A DNA stretch of 64,000 nucleotides from Hyphomicrobiales bacterium (GTDB lineage Bacteria > Pseudomonadota > Alphaproteobacteria > Rhizobiales > Rhizobiaceae), in assembly GCA_900469955.1 (NCBI GenBank), contig UBYX01000031.1, forward strand, positions 62,001-126,000. The letters are read 5' to 3'. This document shows, piece after piece, positions 48,913 through 59,962 of this stretch. A model generated the notes under the pieces. It worked only from the letters and a program-made list of their open reading frames with translations. It did not search any database and was not told the origin of the DNA. The position numbers were made by a program, and so were the translations under genes. Positions within the stretch are counted from its first letter, which is position 1, and each line of letters begins with the position of its first letter.

Positions 48913-51240
48913 TCACCGCTCAGCGGTCGTAAGCCGGCGGGCGGGCGTCTGTCTGGCGCCGCGCCGAACGGTTGAAAGCTTGATGGGCCTGGCTTCCGCG
49001 GCGAGGCCCGGAATCAGAGCCGAATCGACGGGCATGGAGAAGACGAAGCCCTGAACCAGATCGGCAAAGCGGTGACGGTTGATCAGCGCAAGCTGTTCCT
49101 TCGTCTCGACGCCTTCCACGACGATCCTCAGGCCGAGTTCGCGCGACAGATTGACGATGCCGCGCAGGAGCTTCAGCTTGCGTGCGTCTTCGCCGACATT
49201 GCGGATGAAGGCACGATCGATCTTCACGACGTCCACCGGCAGCGTATCCAGATAGCTGAGGCTCGAAAACCCGGTGCCGAAATCGTCTATCGCGATGGTC
49301 ACGCCGGTGGCGCGGAACCGGTTGAGAATTGCGCTGACCGCCACCGGCTCGTCCATGAAACAGCTTTCCGTCACCTCCAGACGCAGCCGCGACGGCGAGA
49401 GCGAATAGCGCTCAAGGACCTCCGCCACGTGGGGCACGATATCGTCGTTGCCGAGGTCCTGGATCGACAGGTTGACGGAGACCGCCATCCCCTCCGGCCA
49501 GGTCGAGCAGTCGCGGCAGGCCTGCTCGATGACCTGGTGGGTGATCTGCGATATGAGGTTCATATCCTCGGCCATCGGAATGAACACGTTCGGCCCGACC
49601 ACGCCGCGTTCCGGATGGCGCCAGCGCACCAGCGCTTCGCTGCATTCGATTCCCGAACCGTCCGGCAGGTACAGCGGTTGATAGACCACATGCAGGGCGC
49701 GGTCCTGGATGGCGTGCCGAAGGTCGGCGCGAAGCTTCTGTTCGTCGATATATTGCGCATCCATTTCCGGGCGGAAGAAGACGAGCGTGCCGTTGCCAGC
49801 CGATTTAGCATGGTTGACCGCAAGGTCCGCCTTGATCTGCCAGTCTTCCATGTCGAAGTCCCGGGACGGCAGGATGACGCAGCCGCCGTTCATCGTGACC
49901 GGCAGGCGAAGGCCTTCCACCTTGTAGTCGCCCTGCACATCCGCATGGATCTGCCGGATCCGCTGCTCGAGTTCGCTAGCGTCGACATCGCCGGAAAGCA
50001 GGAGGACGAATTCGTCGCCGGTAAGGCGCCCGATGACCACCCCTTCGATGCCGAGGGCGAGGAGCCGCGCCCCGATCGCGGCAAGCAGGCGATCGCCCAT
50101 CACATGGCCGCGCATGTCGTTGACGTGTTTGAAACCGTCGACGTCGAAGACCGCGAGCGCTGCCGGAGCCTCCGGCCGCTCGCGCAGCTTTTCCCCCGCC
50201 AGATCGGCAAAATGAGCGCGGTTCGGAAGGCCGGTCAGCGCGTCGAACTGCAGCATGTGCCGCATCTTCTCCTCGGCCTCGATCCGTGCGCTGACATCTT
50301 CGAAGATCAGCACCACGCCGCCGTCGGAACGGGGGCTGACGGAGAATTCCAGATGGCGGTCGTCCTTGAATGTCAGAAGCGCGCGCTCCAGCGAACCATC
50401 CGCCAGCCGATGGAGCTGCCTGAGAGTGCCCGCCGGAACGTTTCCCGCATCTTCGCAAAGCACGGCGGCGAAATCCCGGTCCTTGAGCTCACGCTGCAGG
50501 TGAAGCCCGAGCAGATCACGGGCGCGGCGGTTGACCACCTGGATCCTCCCTTCCCGGTCGAGCATCACGAGCCCGTGGGAGATGGTGTTCAGCGCGATGT
50601 CGAACCGCCCGGCGATGATCGCCATGGTCCGCGAGGAGATGACGTTCTGATAGAGAAAATCGCGAATGCCGTTCGCCATGAACCGGGTCGTGAGCGCGAA
50701 CGGGACCAGCAGGACGGCTAACACCGCGAGATTGAGATCACCAGTAAACAGGCAGGCGATCAGGATCGGTCCGCAGCACCCGAGCATCTGGAGATCAATG
50801 GCGGCGCGCGAGCCGTAATTGCGGCCGATGATCGACATCATCGAACCGAGAGGGATAGCCACCGCTGTGACGCTGACGAAGGGGTCCTGCAATTCCAGCA
50901 AGGCATACCCGCTGGCCACGCCAAGAAGCAAGGCCGTCAGAAAAGCGCCGATGACGTATTGACGTTCCCAGGCGGCGATCTCATCATGCTTGAGCGCTTG
51001 CTTATTCACCTGGTCGAACCGATGGAACCAGTACATGCGATAGGCAAAAATCGCAGCGAAACAACCGGCGAACAGGAGATAGAGCTCGGAGCCGTTGAAA
51101 TAGAAGACGAACAGGCACCAGAGGACATGGACGATCACGCCCGTCCACAGTGTCCCACGGTTTCCAAACAGCGAGGCGACGAACGACAGGAAAACATCCG
51201 TCGATAACGTCTCCGCTTCGATCTCTCTCATCGGGTTCAT
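48913..51240 (-). CDS. Membrane-bound GGDEF/EAL cyclic-di-GMP protein
   Basis: A 775-residue inner-membrane protein. Six or so helices occupy residues 15-190, followed by a PAS-like region (210-318, LNTISHGLVMLDREGRIQVV), a GGDEF domain (325-480) and an EAL domain (about 515-755). The GGDEF active site reads RLTGDEF (405-411), with Thr in place of the first Gly. The EAL motifs look complete: EALVRW, NLS, TES, DDFGTG, KIDRAFI, EGVE. It is therefore predicted to be an active phosphodiesterase with uncertain cyclase activity. ATG 51240 sits directly after AAAGGG; a second ATG at 51231 has better spacing from that GGG. It controls motility or biofilm pathways only by family analogy. Confidence 0.94.
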   Translation of the reverse strand: MNPMREIEAETLSTDVFLSFVASLFGNRGTLWTGVIVHVLWCLFVFYFNGSELYLLFAGCFAAIFAYRMYWFHRFDQVNKQALKHDEIAAWERQYVIGAFLTALLLGVASGYALLELQDPFVSVTAVAIPLGSMMSIIGRNYGSRAAIDLQMLGCCGPILIACLFTGDLNLAVLAVLLVPFALTTRFMANGIRDFLYQNVISSRTMAIIAGRFDIALNTISHGLVMLDREGRIQVVNRRARDLLGLHLQRELKDRDFAAVLCEDAGNVPAGTLRQLHRLADGSLERALLTFKDDRHLEFSVSPRSDGGVVLIFEDVSARIEAEEKMRHMLQFDALTGLPNRAHFADLAGEKLRERPEAPAALAVFDVDGFKHVNDMRGHVMGDRLLAAIGARLLALGIEGVVIGRLTGDEFVLLLSGDVDASELEQRIRQIHADVQGDYKVEGLRLPVTMNGGCVILPSRDFDMEDWQIKADLAVNHAKSAGNGTLVFFRPEMDAQYIDEQKLRADLRHAIQDRALHVVYQPLYLPDGSGIECSEALVRWRHPERGVVGPNVFIPMAEDMNLISQITHQVIEQACRDCSTWPEGMAVSVNLSIQDLGNDDIVPHVAEVLERYSLSPSRLRLEVTESCFMDEPVAVSAILNRFRATGVTIAIDDFGTGFSSLSYLDTLPVDVVKIDRAFIRNVGEDARKLKLLRGIVNLSRELGLRIVVEGVETKEQLALINRHRFADLVQGFVFSMPVDSALIPGLAAEARPIKLSTVRRGARQTPARRLTTAER

Positions 51241-51547
51241 CCCTTTGCGTTCGAGGGACCGTGCGGAAAACCCTTTAAGATTTCATTGTTCCCGCCGCTC
51301 GTATCGCACTGTACATCGGTTTCCGGCGGGTTTGCTCAACAAATTCCGATGCCGAAGGCTAAAATTCTCCGGGCTTGCCGAAGGCGAGGCGTTTGCGGCG
51401 CGATCAGCCGTCTCGTCCAACCGGCTCTGCTGCGAGATTTTACGGGGTAAAAAGCCGGTCTATTAGGACTTTCCTTTTCATAGTCCTTGGTTTACATCGC
51501 CATTCAAGGACGGGCGGGATAACAGAGACCCGTTGGATGGGGAAAGC
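51241..51547. other. Intergenic region between the c-di-GMP gene and the TRAP genes
   Basis: This 307-base divergent gap contains no convincing gene on either strand. It must hold the promoters of the leftward c-di-GMP gene and the rightward TRAP operon. No strong inverted repeat or riboswitch-like fold was noticed. Confidence 0.6.
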
Positions 51548-52087
51548 ATGGCTGCACTGTTGAAGATCAGCGGTCTCATCGACCGCCTCAGCGAAATTAT
51601 TGGCAAATTTTCCGGATATCTGGTTCTCGCCTGCTGCCTCATCAGCGCTGGCAACGCCGTGATCCGCTACCTTTTCAACTACAGTTCCAACGGCTGGCTC
51701 GAGATCCAGTGGTATCTCTTCGCCTTCATCGTATTGCTCGGCGCATCCCATACTCTGAGGCTCAACGAACACGTTCGCGTCGATCTCATATACGGCGCCG
51801 TCTCCGACCGCGCCCGCCTCTGGATCGACGTGGTTGGCCTGATCGTCTTCCTGATCCCCGCCTGCCTCTATCTGGCATGGCTATCCTGGCCCTTCTTTTC
51901 GCTGTCCTACATCCAGGGCGAGATTTCCTCCAATGCCGGGGGCCTCATTCGCTGGCCGGTCAAATTGATTATCGTCGCTGGTTTTGCCCTGCTTGCCTTG
52001 CAGGGCCTCTCCGAACTCGTGAAGCGCATCGCAGGCCTCATGGGCGTCGTCCAGGTCGACACGACCTACGAAAAGCCGCTTCAATAA
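51548..52087 (+). CDS. TRAP transporter small permease (DctQ/TakQ type)
   Basis: Inner-membrane small subunit of 179 residues with four predicted helices. NAVIRYLFNYSSNGWLEIQW near residue 36 and AFIVLLGASHTLRLNEHVRV near residue 59 are DctQ-family tracts. ATG 51548 has GGGGA about five bases upstream; an in-frame TTG at 51533 is unlikely. The large permease follows after 27 bases. The matching binding protein is not in this operon but faces it from the other strand at 54024-55130. Confidence 0.94.
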   Translation: MAALLKISGLIDRLSEIIGKFSGYLVLACCLISAGNAVIRYLFNYSSNGWLEIQWYLFAFIVLLGASHTLRLNEHVRVDLIYGAVSDRARLWIDVVGLIVFLIPACLYLAWLSWPFFSLSYIQGEISSNAGGLIRWPVKLIIVAGFALLALQGLSELVKRIAGLMGVVQVDTTYEKPLQ

Positions 52088-52114
52088 CAACAATCCTTCG
52101 GGGATAAGCCAGTC

Positions 52115-53617
52115 ATGTTTCAATACGGTATAATGCCGCCAGCCATGTTCCTGGGCATGATCATCTTCATGCTCTACGGATTTCCGGTAGCCTTCTCGCT
52201 CTCGGCCGTCGGCCTCTTTTTCGGCCTTCTCGGTATCGCCACCGGCCATTTCGAATTCGCCTTCATGCAGGCGCTGCCGCTGCGCATCTTCGGCATCGTT
52301 TCGAACGACCTGCTGCTCGCCATTCCCTTCTTCACCTTCATGGGCGCGGTGCTGGAACGCTGCGGGCTTGCGGAAGACCTTCTCGAGGGAACCGGCAAAT
52401 TGTTCGGCGCGATCCCGGGCGGCCTTGCCTACGCGGTTATCGTCGTCGGCGCCATTCTCGGCGCGATCACCGGCACGGTCGCGGCATCGGTCATTACCAT
52501 GGGCGTGATCTCGCTGCCGATCATGCTGAAATACGGCTACAACCCTCGGCTCGCGACAGGCGTCATCGCCGCCTCCGGCACGATCACCCAGGTCATCCCG
52601 CCGTCGCTCGTGCTGATCGTTCTGGCCGACCAGCTCGGCCGTTCGGTCGGCGACATGTATCTCGGCGCGATCGGCCCATCGATCCTGCAGGTCACGATCT
52701 TCATGCTCTTCATCCTGGGCCTGTCGATCTTCCGGCCGAAGGACGTGCCCCCGCTGCCGCCCGAAGCGCGCGGCGAACTCAATGCTGCACTGGTCATCAA
52801 GGTCCTCTGGGGAATGATCCCCTCGATCGTGCTGATCTTCCTGGTGCTCGGCACCATTTTCATGGGCCTCGCGACACCGACGGAAGCAGGCGCGCTCGGC
52901 GTCGTCGGCGCCATGGCCATTGCCGCCATGCATCGCCGTCTCACCTGGGATTTGCTGCGTCAGGGCATGCATTCGACGATGACGATCACCTCCATGGTCG
53001 TCTTCATCCTGGTGGGCGCCACCTGCTTCAGCCTGGTCTTCCAGGGCATGGACGGCGGCCTCTGGATCGAGCACCTGCTGTCGCACGTGCCCGGCGGCGC
53101 GGTCGGCTTCCTGATCTTCGTCAACATCTTCATCTTCTTCCTCGCCTTCTTCCTCGACTTCTTCGAGATCGCCTTCATCGTCATCCCGATGCTCGCCCCG
53201 GTGGCGAGTGCGCTCGGCATCGACCTGATCTGGTTCGGCGTACTGCTCTGCATCAACATGCAGACCAGCTTCATGCACCCGCCCTTCGGTTTCGCGCTCT
53301 TCTACCTGCGCTCGATCGCGCCCAAGAGCGTCAAGACAAAGGACATCTATCTTGGCGCCATCCCCTGGCTGTTCATGCAGCTGATCCTGGTCGCGATCGT
53401 CATCTTCTGGCCGGAATCGGTGACCTACTGGCTAGACAAGGGTCCTGAGGTCGATCTGAACACGATCAAGATCGAAGTTCCCGGCTTCGGCAACGGCGGC
53501 GGCAATGAGATGCCGAACTTCGGCTTGCCGCCGATGGACGGAGCGCCCGCCCAGCCGGGACAACCGGCCCAGCCCGTCATGCCGAATTTCGGCGAGCCGC
53601 CCAAGATCAACCCATGA
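52115..53617 (+). CDS. TRAP transporter large permease (DctM/TakM type)
   Basis: Large membrane subunit of 500 residues with about 12 helices of the DctM family, driving uptake by sodium or proton gradient. Conserved tracts are FFTFMGAVLERCGLAEDLLE, GAILGAITGTVAASVITMG and ASGTITQVIPPSLVLIVLAD. The C-terminal 50 residues form an unusual Pro/Gly-rich tail with MPNFGLPP and MPNFGEPP repeats and no helix. It follows the small permease in one operon and is ended by a terminator. Confidence 0.95.
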   Translation: MFQYGIMPPAMFLGMIIFMLYGFPVAFSLSAVGLFFGLLGIATGHFEFAFMQALPLRIFGIVSNDLLLAIPFFTFMGAVLERCGLAEDLLEGTGKLFGAIPGGLAYAVIVVGAILGAITGTVAASVITMGVISLPIMLKYGYNPRLATGVIAASGTITQVIPPSLVLIVLADQLGRSVGDMYLGAIGPSILQVTIFMLFILGLSIFRPKDVPPLPPEARGELNAALVIKVLWGMIPSIVLIFLVLGTIFMGLATPTEAGALGVVGAMAIAAMHRRLTWDLLRQGMHSTMTITSMVVFILVGATCFSLVFQGMDGGLWIEHLLSHVPGGAVGFLIFVNIFIFFLAFFLDFFEIAFIVIPMLAPVASALGIDLIWFGVLLCINMQTSFMHPPFGFALFYLRSIAPKSVKTKDIYLGAIPWLFMQLILVAIVIFWPESVTYWLDKGPEVDLNTIKIEVPGFGNGGGNEMPNFGLPPMDGAPAQPGQPAQPVMPNFGEPPKINP

Positions 53618-53663
53618 GGCGGCTTTTCTTGTCACTGCGTTGACGGGAAAGTATATTTCGGAG

Positions 53664-53692
53664 CGGAGGACAGAGTTGGCGCTCTGCCTCCG
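53664..53692 (+). terminator. First hairpin after the TRAP permease genes
   Basis: CGGAGG-A-CAGAG and CTCTG-CCTCCG pair over 11 positions with one bulge around a six-base loop. It is followed by CTTGTTAC, a poor T-run. It may stabilise the transcript end ahead of the stronger terminator at 53715. Confidence 0.5.
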
Positions 53693-53714
53693 CTTGTTAC
53701 TTGCCTAAGATGAT

Positions 53715-53750
53715 AAACCGGACAGTGACCGATCAGTTCGTCCGGTTTTT
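53715..53750 (+). terminator. Rho-independent terminator of the TRAP permease operon
   Basis: AAACCGGAC and GTCCGGTTTTT form a nine-pair stem around a 16-base loop, 97 bases after the permease stop. Confidence 0.8.
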
Positions 53751-53960
53751 CCTAAACAGTAACGTAATGCTCAGTGGTTTCCACATCGCACTACCTCCAG
53801 TTCGAGAGCAAGGCTTTTGCCTAAGTCGGTGAAGCCCGTCTTCACCGATGCTCCGGCCGGCCGCGAAGCGTGCTGCTTCTGTCCCCAAACATCGCGATCA
53901 ATGAGAACCGGTGTACTTGTCGAGACAGTACAACCCGCGACAACCAGTAAAACCTTCGCA

Positions 53961-53998
53961 AAAGAAAAACCCCGGACCTTGGAGGCCCGGGGTCTGTT
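53961..53998 (-). terminator. Terminator of the TRAP binding-protein gene
   Basis: A GC-rich stem (CCCCGGACC with GGCCCGGGG, one mismatch) and an AAAAA run on its left read as a terminator with a T-run on the minus strand, 26 bases beyond the takP-like stop. The whole 406-base stretch 53618-54023 holds only terminators and no convincing gene. Confidence 0.8.
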
Positions 53999-54023
53999 GA
54001 AGCCGTGCTTCAATGCAAGACGA

Positions 54024-56206
<2,183 letters not shown>

Positions 56207-56276
56207 TCGCGGAGCTTTACATTACGAGAATAGACGGTATGTAGCCATTGAAACAGGCTGTCTCGATAGTAGTATT

Positions 56277-56299
56277 TGTTGAAACAACACTTTTATAAT
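56277..56299 (+). promoter_or_regulatory. Palindrome and -10-like element in an AT-rich tract
   Basis: TGTTGAAACAACA (56277-56289) is a palindrome with 5-base arms, followed by TATAAT at 56294-56299. It lies 70-92 bases upstream of the small membrane gene in a stretch much richer in AT than the window average. Confidence 0.4.
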
Positions 56300-56368
56300 C
56301 GCAATATTCACTTTGCTTTTTTATTATATTTGACATCATTTCCGGAACCTTTTGCACCGAGGCTTAAA

Positions 56369-56581
56369 ATGGAAGATACCAGAACACCGGTTAGAAAAGC
56401 GATTTCGATCGTGGTTGGTCTTTTGATGTTAGCCGGCGGAGTATTCGGTTTTATATATATGTTTCTTTTTTCCTTGCCTGTTAAGGGCTGGTTCTGGATG
56501 GCTCCCGTTTTTGTGGCGACAATCGGCGGCCTAATTCTTTGGGACGATATGCGCTCTTTTTTCAGTCGACAGCAACGGTAG
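56369..56581 (+). CDS. Small two-helix membrane protein
   Basis: A 70-residue protein, MEDTRTPVRKAISIVVGLLM at the start, with two membrane helices (about residues 10-32 and 38-55) and a basic end (RSFFSRQQR). ATG 56369 is preceded by GAGGC. DNA here and upstream is AT-rich relative to the window, possibly a separately acquired segment. Function unknown. Confidence 0.65.
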   Translation: MEDTRTPVRKAISIVVGLLMLAGGVFGFIYMFLFSLPVKGWFWMAPVFVATIGGLILWDDMRSFFSRQQR

Positions 56582-56654
56582 TGCAATGGCTGCCATTAAC
56601 CTCGCTCCACGGTTCACTTCAAAGCAGTGAGTGCGGCTTCCGAGAAATGACGGC

Positions 56655-57680
56655 CTAATGCGTCCGCGGCTTGTAGATGCCGGTCGACTGGCGGATGCGC
56701 ATTTCCGGCTTGATAAGGTGAAGGCCGTCCGGCTCATGGCTGCCGGCCAGCCGGTCGAGCAGCGCACGCGCCGCAAGCCTGCCGACATCGGCCTGGCCAT
56801 TTGAGACCGTCGTCAGCGCCGGCGTCGCGATCGAGGCCTCCTCGAGATCGTCGTAGCCGGTGACCGAAATATCCTGGCCCGGCACGAAGCCGGCGCGGGC
56901 GATGCCGTTCATCAGGCCGATCGCCACGAGGTCGTTCCAGCAGACCGCGGCCGTCGGCTTCTGCGGGAGGGACAGGAAGTTGACCGCCGCCTCGAAGCCA
57001 CCTTGCTTGGAGCGCGGGCCTGGAATGCGCAGGTTCGGATCGACCTCGATCTCCGCCTTGCGCAGCGCGTTGACATAACCCTGATAGCGGTCGCGGCCTG
57101 TCGAGGTCTGATCGGTGCCGCCGATCATGGCGATGACCCGATGGCCGAGCCCGATCAGATGATTGGTGGCGAGCGAGATGCCGTAGCTATCGTCGCCGCG
57201 ATAGGTCGGCAGGTCCACACCTTCCATGGAGCGGGCGACCAGGATGGCCGGCATGCCGTTCTGCTCGCAGAGCTTCACGTCTTCCACCGGCGTGCCGATC
57301 GCCGGAGACATGATCACCCCGTCGCCGCCGAGCTGCAGCAGGGTTTCCACGAAGGTCCGCTGCTTTTCGACCGAATCATAATGGTTCGAGAGGATGAAGG
57401 TGTGGCGGCTGCGGTCCAGCTCGCTTTCGATCGCCTTCAGGATTTCCCCGTAGAAGGGGTTCATGATGTCGTGCACCACGACGCCGATGATGCCGGAACG
57501 CGACGTGCGCAGGCTCGCGGCACGGCGGTTGTAGATATAGCCGAGCGCCCGGGCCTGTTCCTTGATCTTTTCGCGTGTATCGATCGCCACCAGCGGACTG
57601 TCGCGAAGAGCAAGGGAAATGGTGGCAGTGGAAAGACCGAGACTCTCGGCAATCGTCGACAACTTGACTTTCTGCGCCAT
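56655..57680 (-). CDS. LacI-family transcriptional regulator
   Basis: One-component regulator of 341 residues. The N-terminal helix-turn-helix reads LSTIAESLGLSTATISLALR, followed by the hinge. A periplasmic-binding-protein-like effector domain starts at SGIIGVVVHDIMNPFYGEIL near residue 62. It starts at ATG 57680 after CGGGGG. An AT-rich stretch with ATTAAA/TTTAAT arms (57724-57749) lies upstream. No sugar transport operon is adjacent, so its target is not evident. It lies downstream of the MarR gene on the same strand. Confidence 0.94.
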   Translation of the reverse strand: MAQKVKLSTIAESLGLSTATISLALRDSPLVAIDTREKIKEQARALGYIYNRRAASLRTSRSGIIGVVVHDIMNPFYGEILKAIESELDRSRHTFILSNHYDSVEKQRTFVETLLQLGGDGVIMSPAIGTPVEDVKLCEQNGMPAILVARSMEGVDLPTYRGDDSYGISLATNHLIGLGHRVIAMIGGTDQTSTGRDRYQGYVNALRKAEIEVDPNLRIPGPRSKQGGFEAAVNFLSLPQKPTAAVCWNDLVAIGLMNGIARAGFVPGQDISVTGYDDLEEASIATPALTTVSNGQADVGRLAARALLDRLAGSHEPDGLHLIKPEMRIRQSTGIYKPRTH

Positions 57681-57773
57681 ATCCCCCCGCCCGCGCCGGC
57701 CGGCATCGCCTCCCGATGCTCGAATTAAACTTTAAATAAACAATTTAATCCGGAGGGACAAGAGGAGGGATGT

Positions 57774-58268
57774 TCAGCCTTCGGGAGGCCCAGGCTGGAG
57801 ATTGTGCTCGACGGCACGCAACAGCTTGAGAAGGGTGCGCACCTCCTTGTCGGAAAGATCGCCTGCCGCCAGCGACCCGCAATCGGCAATCGAGTGGCCG
57901 ATCGCCTCGACGGTCTGCCGGCCGATGTCCGTCAGGTGCACCTTGGTAAGACGCCCGTCCGTTTCGTCCGGGCGACGCTCGACAAATCCCTGCGCCTCCA
58001 TGCGGCCGATCGTGCGGGTGATGGTCGGTGCCTTGACCCCAAGCTTGAACGCGAGCTGGCCGGGCGTCAGCCCGTCCTCCTCCGCCAATGCCAGAACGAC
58101 GCCGTCCTGCCCGGCGTAAAGGCCGGTCTCCAGAAGGTTGCGCCCCAGCATGGTCCGCATGGCACGGGCGACCTGAGTGATGGCCGGAGCAAGCTCGGCG
58201 GCGGAAAGACTGCCCGCCTCCTTTTTCTTGCCCGACTTAGCCTTCTTGTCGCCCTTCTTCTTGCTCAT
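57774..58268 (-). CDS. MarR-family transcriptional regulator
   Basis: Winged-helix regulator of 164 residues. The N-terminus is very lysine-rich (MSKKKGDKKAKSGKKKEAG), then dimerisation helices and a DNA-binding wing are visible: GLTPGQLAFKLGVKAPTITR and GFVERRPDETDGRLTKVHLT. It is divergent from the creatininase-family gene, with an 83-base gap, so it may control that gene and itself. ATG 58268 is chosen because the longer frame from 58607 lies on the opposite strand of that gene. Confidence 0.92.
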   Translation of the reverse strand: MSKKKGDKKAKSGKKKEAGSLSAAELAPAITQVARAMRTMLGRNLLETGLYAGQDGVVLALAEEDGLTPGQLAFKLGVKAPTITRTIGRMEAQGFVERRPDETDGRLTKVHLTDIGRQTVEAIGHSIADCGSLAAGDLSDKEVRTLLKLLRAVEHNLQPGPPEG

Positions 58269-58351
58269 CGGCTCCGCCCGCTTTGTCCTTTCGGATTTAT
58301 CTTTATATCGGTATCGCGCTATCCATACCGAAACAGGGAGTTGACCGCCAG

Positions 58352-59143
58352 ATGCCGTATCCGCTGTCGCGTTATCATGACAATGATCCGATGCTTGCGT
58401 CCACAGAAAGGCGCGACTGGATCGCCGTCCTACCGCTTGGCGCGCATGAACAGCACGGACCGCACCTGCCATTCGAAACCGATACGCTGATCGCAGAGGG
58501 GCTGGTCGCGCGGCTGATCCCTGCCCTCCCAGCCGGTCTGCCGGTGACTTTCCTGCCCGCAGAGCCGACCGGCTATTCGATCGAACACATGGATGTCGCC
58601 GGCACAAGAAGCCTTGGCTTCGACCAGGCCGTGAACCGCTGGCTCGACATTGCCGGGGAATTGCATGAAAAGGGAATCCGCAAACTGGTGCTGCTCAACG
58701 CCCATGGTGGCAATTCTCCGTTGCTGACCATCGTCGCAACCGAAGCGCGGATACGATTCAACATGCTTGCCGTGGCGACGAGCTGGACCCGTTTCGGCCA
58801 ACCAGAGGGCTGGATATCGCCGGAAGAAAAGGCGCTCGACATCCATGGCGGCGATATCGAAACATCGGTCATGCTGGCGCTTTATCCAGACCGTGTGAAC
58901 ATGGCGAAAGCCGAAAACTTCAGCTCCTGCCAATCGGACTATGCCCGCCAGTTTAAGCACCTGCGCGCCTACGGACCGCATGCCTTCGGCTGGAAGATGT
59001 CCGATCTCAACCCCAAAGGTGTCGCCGGCAACGCCGCGGCGGCGACCGCCGAAAGGGGCGAACAACTCGTCGCCCACGCGGTGAAAGGCATCATCGAACT
59101 GTTGGAGGATGTGGCGAGGTTCGACGTGGAGAAGCTTGATTGA
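58352..59143 (+). CDS. Creatininase-family metal-dependent amidohydrolase
   Basis: Cytoplasmic enzyme of 263 residues in the creatininase/FAPy deformylase family. The metal-site motifs are present: LPLGAHEQHGPHLPFETDT near residue 29, GYSIEHMDVAGT, LVLLNAHGGNSPLLTIVATE near residue 118, and DIHGGDIETSVMLAL with Glu. AGGGAG lies 11 bases before ATG 58352. The substrate may be a cyclic amide such as creatinine or a formamide; sequence does not settle it. It is divergent from the MarR gene. Confidence 0.9.
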   Translation: MPYPLSRYHDNDPMLASTERRDWIAVLPLGAHEQHGPHLPFETDTLIAEGLVARLIPALPAGLPVTFLPAEPTGYSIEHMDVAGTRSLGFDQAVNRWLDIAGELHEKGIRKLVLLNAHGGNSPLLTIVATEARIRFNMLAVATSWTRFGQPEGWISPEEKALDIHGGDIETSVMLALYPDRVNMAKAENFSSCQSDYARQFKHLRAYGPHAFGWKMSDLNPKGVAGNAAAATAERGEQLVAHAVKGIIELLEDVARFDVEKLD

Positions 59144-59202
59144 CGTGAAGTGCAGGCGTGCCTACTTTAAGATGGTCCATCAACTCGGACCAAGAGGACG
59201 AG

Positions 59203-59460
59203 ATGAAGGTACCTGTCAGTGAAGCAAAGGCGAGCCTTACCGAACTCCTTCATCGCGCGGAAGCAGGCGAGGAGATCATTTTGACTCGCCGGGGCCGTAG
59301 TGTCGTACGTATCGTGCCGATAGAGCCGGAATTGACATACGAACAGCGACGCGTACTGATCGAAAAGGTCAGATCGATGGCGCCTCCCCTCGCCCCTGAC
59401 GAACTGCCGGCCGAACGAAGCCAGGATTTTCTCTACGGCGACGACGGCTTGCCTGAATGA
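59203..59460 (+). CDS. Phd-type antitoxin of a second PIN toxin
   Basis: An 85-residue antitoxin. MKVPVSEAKASLTELLHRAE is the Phd/YefM fold opening, followed by GEEIILTRRGRSVVRIVP. The C-terminal segment (ERSQDFLYGDDGLPE) should wrap the toxin. ATG 59203 has AGAGGA upstream. It overlaps the toxin gene by four bases. Confidence 0.93.
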   Translation: MKVPVSEAKASLTELLHRAEAGEEIILTRRGRSVVRIVPIEPELTYEQRRVLIEKVRSMAPPLAPDELPAERSQDFLYGDDGLPE

Positions 59461-59855
59461 TCGTCGTTGATACTTCCGCTCTGATCGCCATCGTCAAGAA
59501 CGAGGGTATGGCCCTGATTTGTCAGGAAATCCTGGCCCGCCAAACCCGGATACTCGTGAACGCGGCGACGCTGACGGAAACGCTGATCGTCGCAAGGGCA
59601 AAGAAATGCCTTGCCGGTCTGACATTGCTGGTCAACGAATTGCCCCTGGTAGTGATTGAAGTTGATGAAATCAGAGCCGAACGGGCTGCAGCCGCTTACG
59701 CCCAGTGGGGCAAGGGCTTTCATCAAGCTTCCCTCAACTTCGGCGATTGCTTCGCTTATGCCACTGCCAAGGAATTCGATTGCCCGCTGCTTTACGTCGG
59801 TGACGACTTCGCGTTGACGGACGTAAAGTCCGCCATTTCCGCGACTGCTACGTGA
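59457..59855 (+). CDS. PIN-domain toxin (VapC family), second pair
   Basis: A 132-residue PIN ribonuclease. It starts MIVVDTSALIAIVKNEG with Asp5, has Glu near residue 41 (ATLTETLIVARAK), and Asp in NFGDCFAYATAKE and YVGDDFALTD. All four acidic positions look present. It follows its antitoxin with a four-base overlap. It is a different antitoxin class from the pair at 44.5-45.2 kb. Confidence 0.93.
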   Translation: MIVVDTSALIAIVKNEGMALICQEILARQTRILVNAATLTETLIVARAKKCLAGLTLLVNELPLVVIEVDEIRAERAAAAYAQWGKGFHQASLNFGDCFAYATAKEFDCPLLYVGDDFALTDVKSAISATAT

Positions 59856-59856
59856 T

Positions 59857-59874
59857 GTGATCTTATAACATTCA
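59857..59874. promoter_or_regulatory. Zur-like operator before the CobW-type GTPase gene
   Basis: GTGATCTTATAACATTCA contains ATCTTATAACAT, one base from the palindrome ATGTTATAACAT typical of zinc-uptake regulator boxes. It lies 89 bases upstream of ATG 59963. The match is from memory of the Zur consensus in alphaproteobacteria. Confidence 0.55.
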
Positions 59875-59962
59875 AAACCCTTTGAACTCGTCCCGGCTTG
59901 CCCTTATATGAGGCGGACCAAGTTCCGCGCCTGCTGGCGCATATAACCCCTCGAGGTTTTCC

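Noticed and set aside
53771-54013. 80-codon minus frame with a lipobox-like LLVVAGC
   Set aside because: It begins right after the TRAP receptor stop and runs through that gene's terminator stem, with no good ribosome site. A small lipoprotein is not impossible but is not supported.
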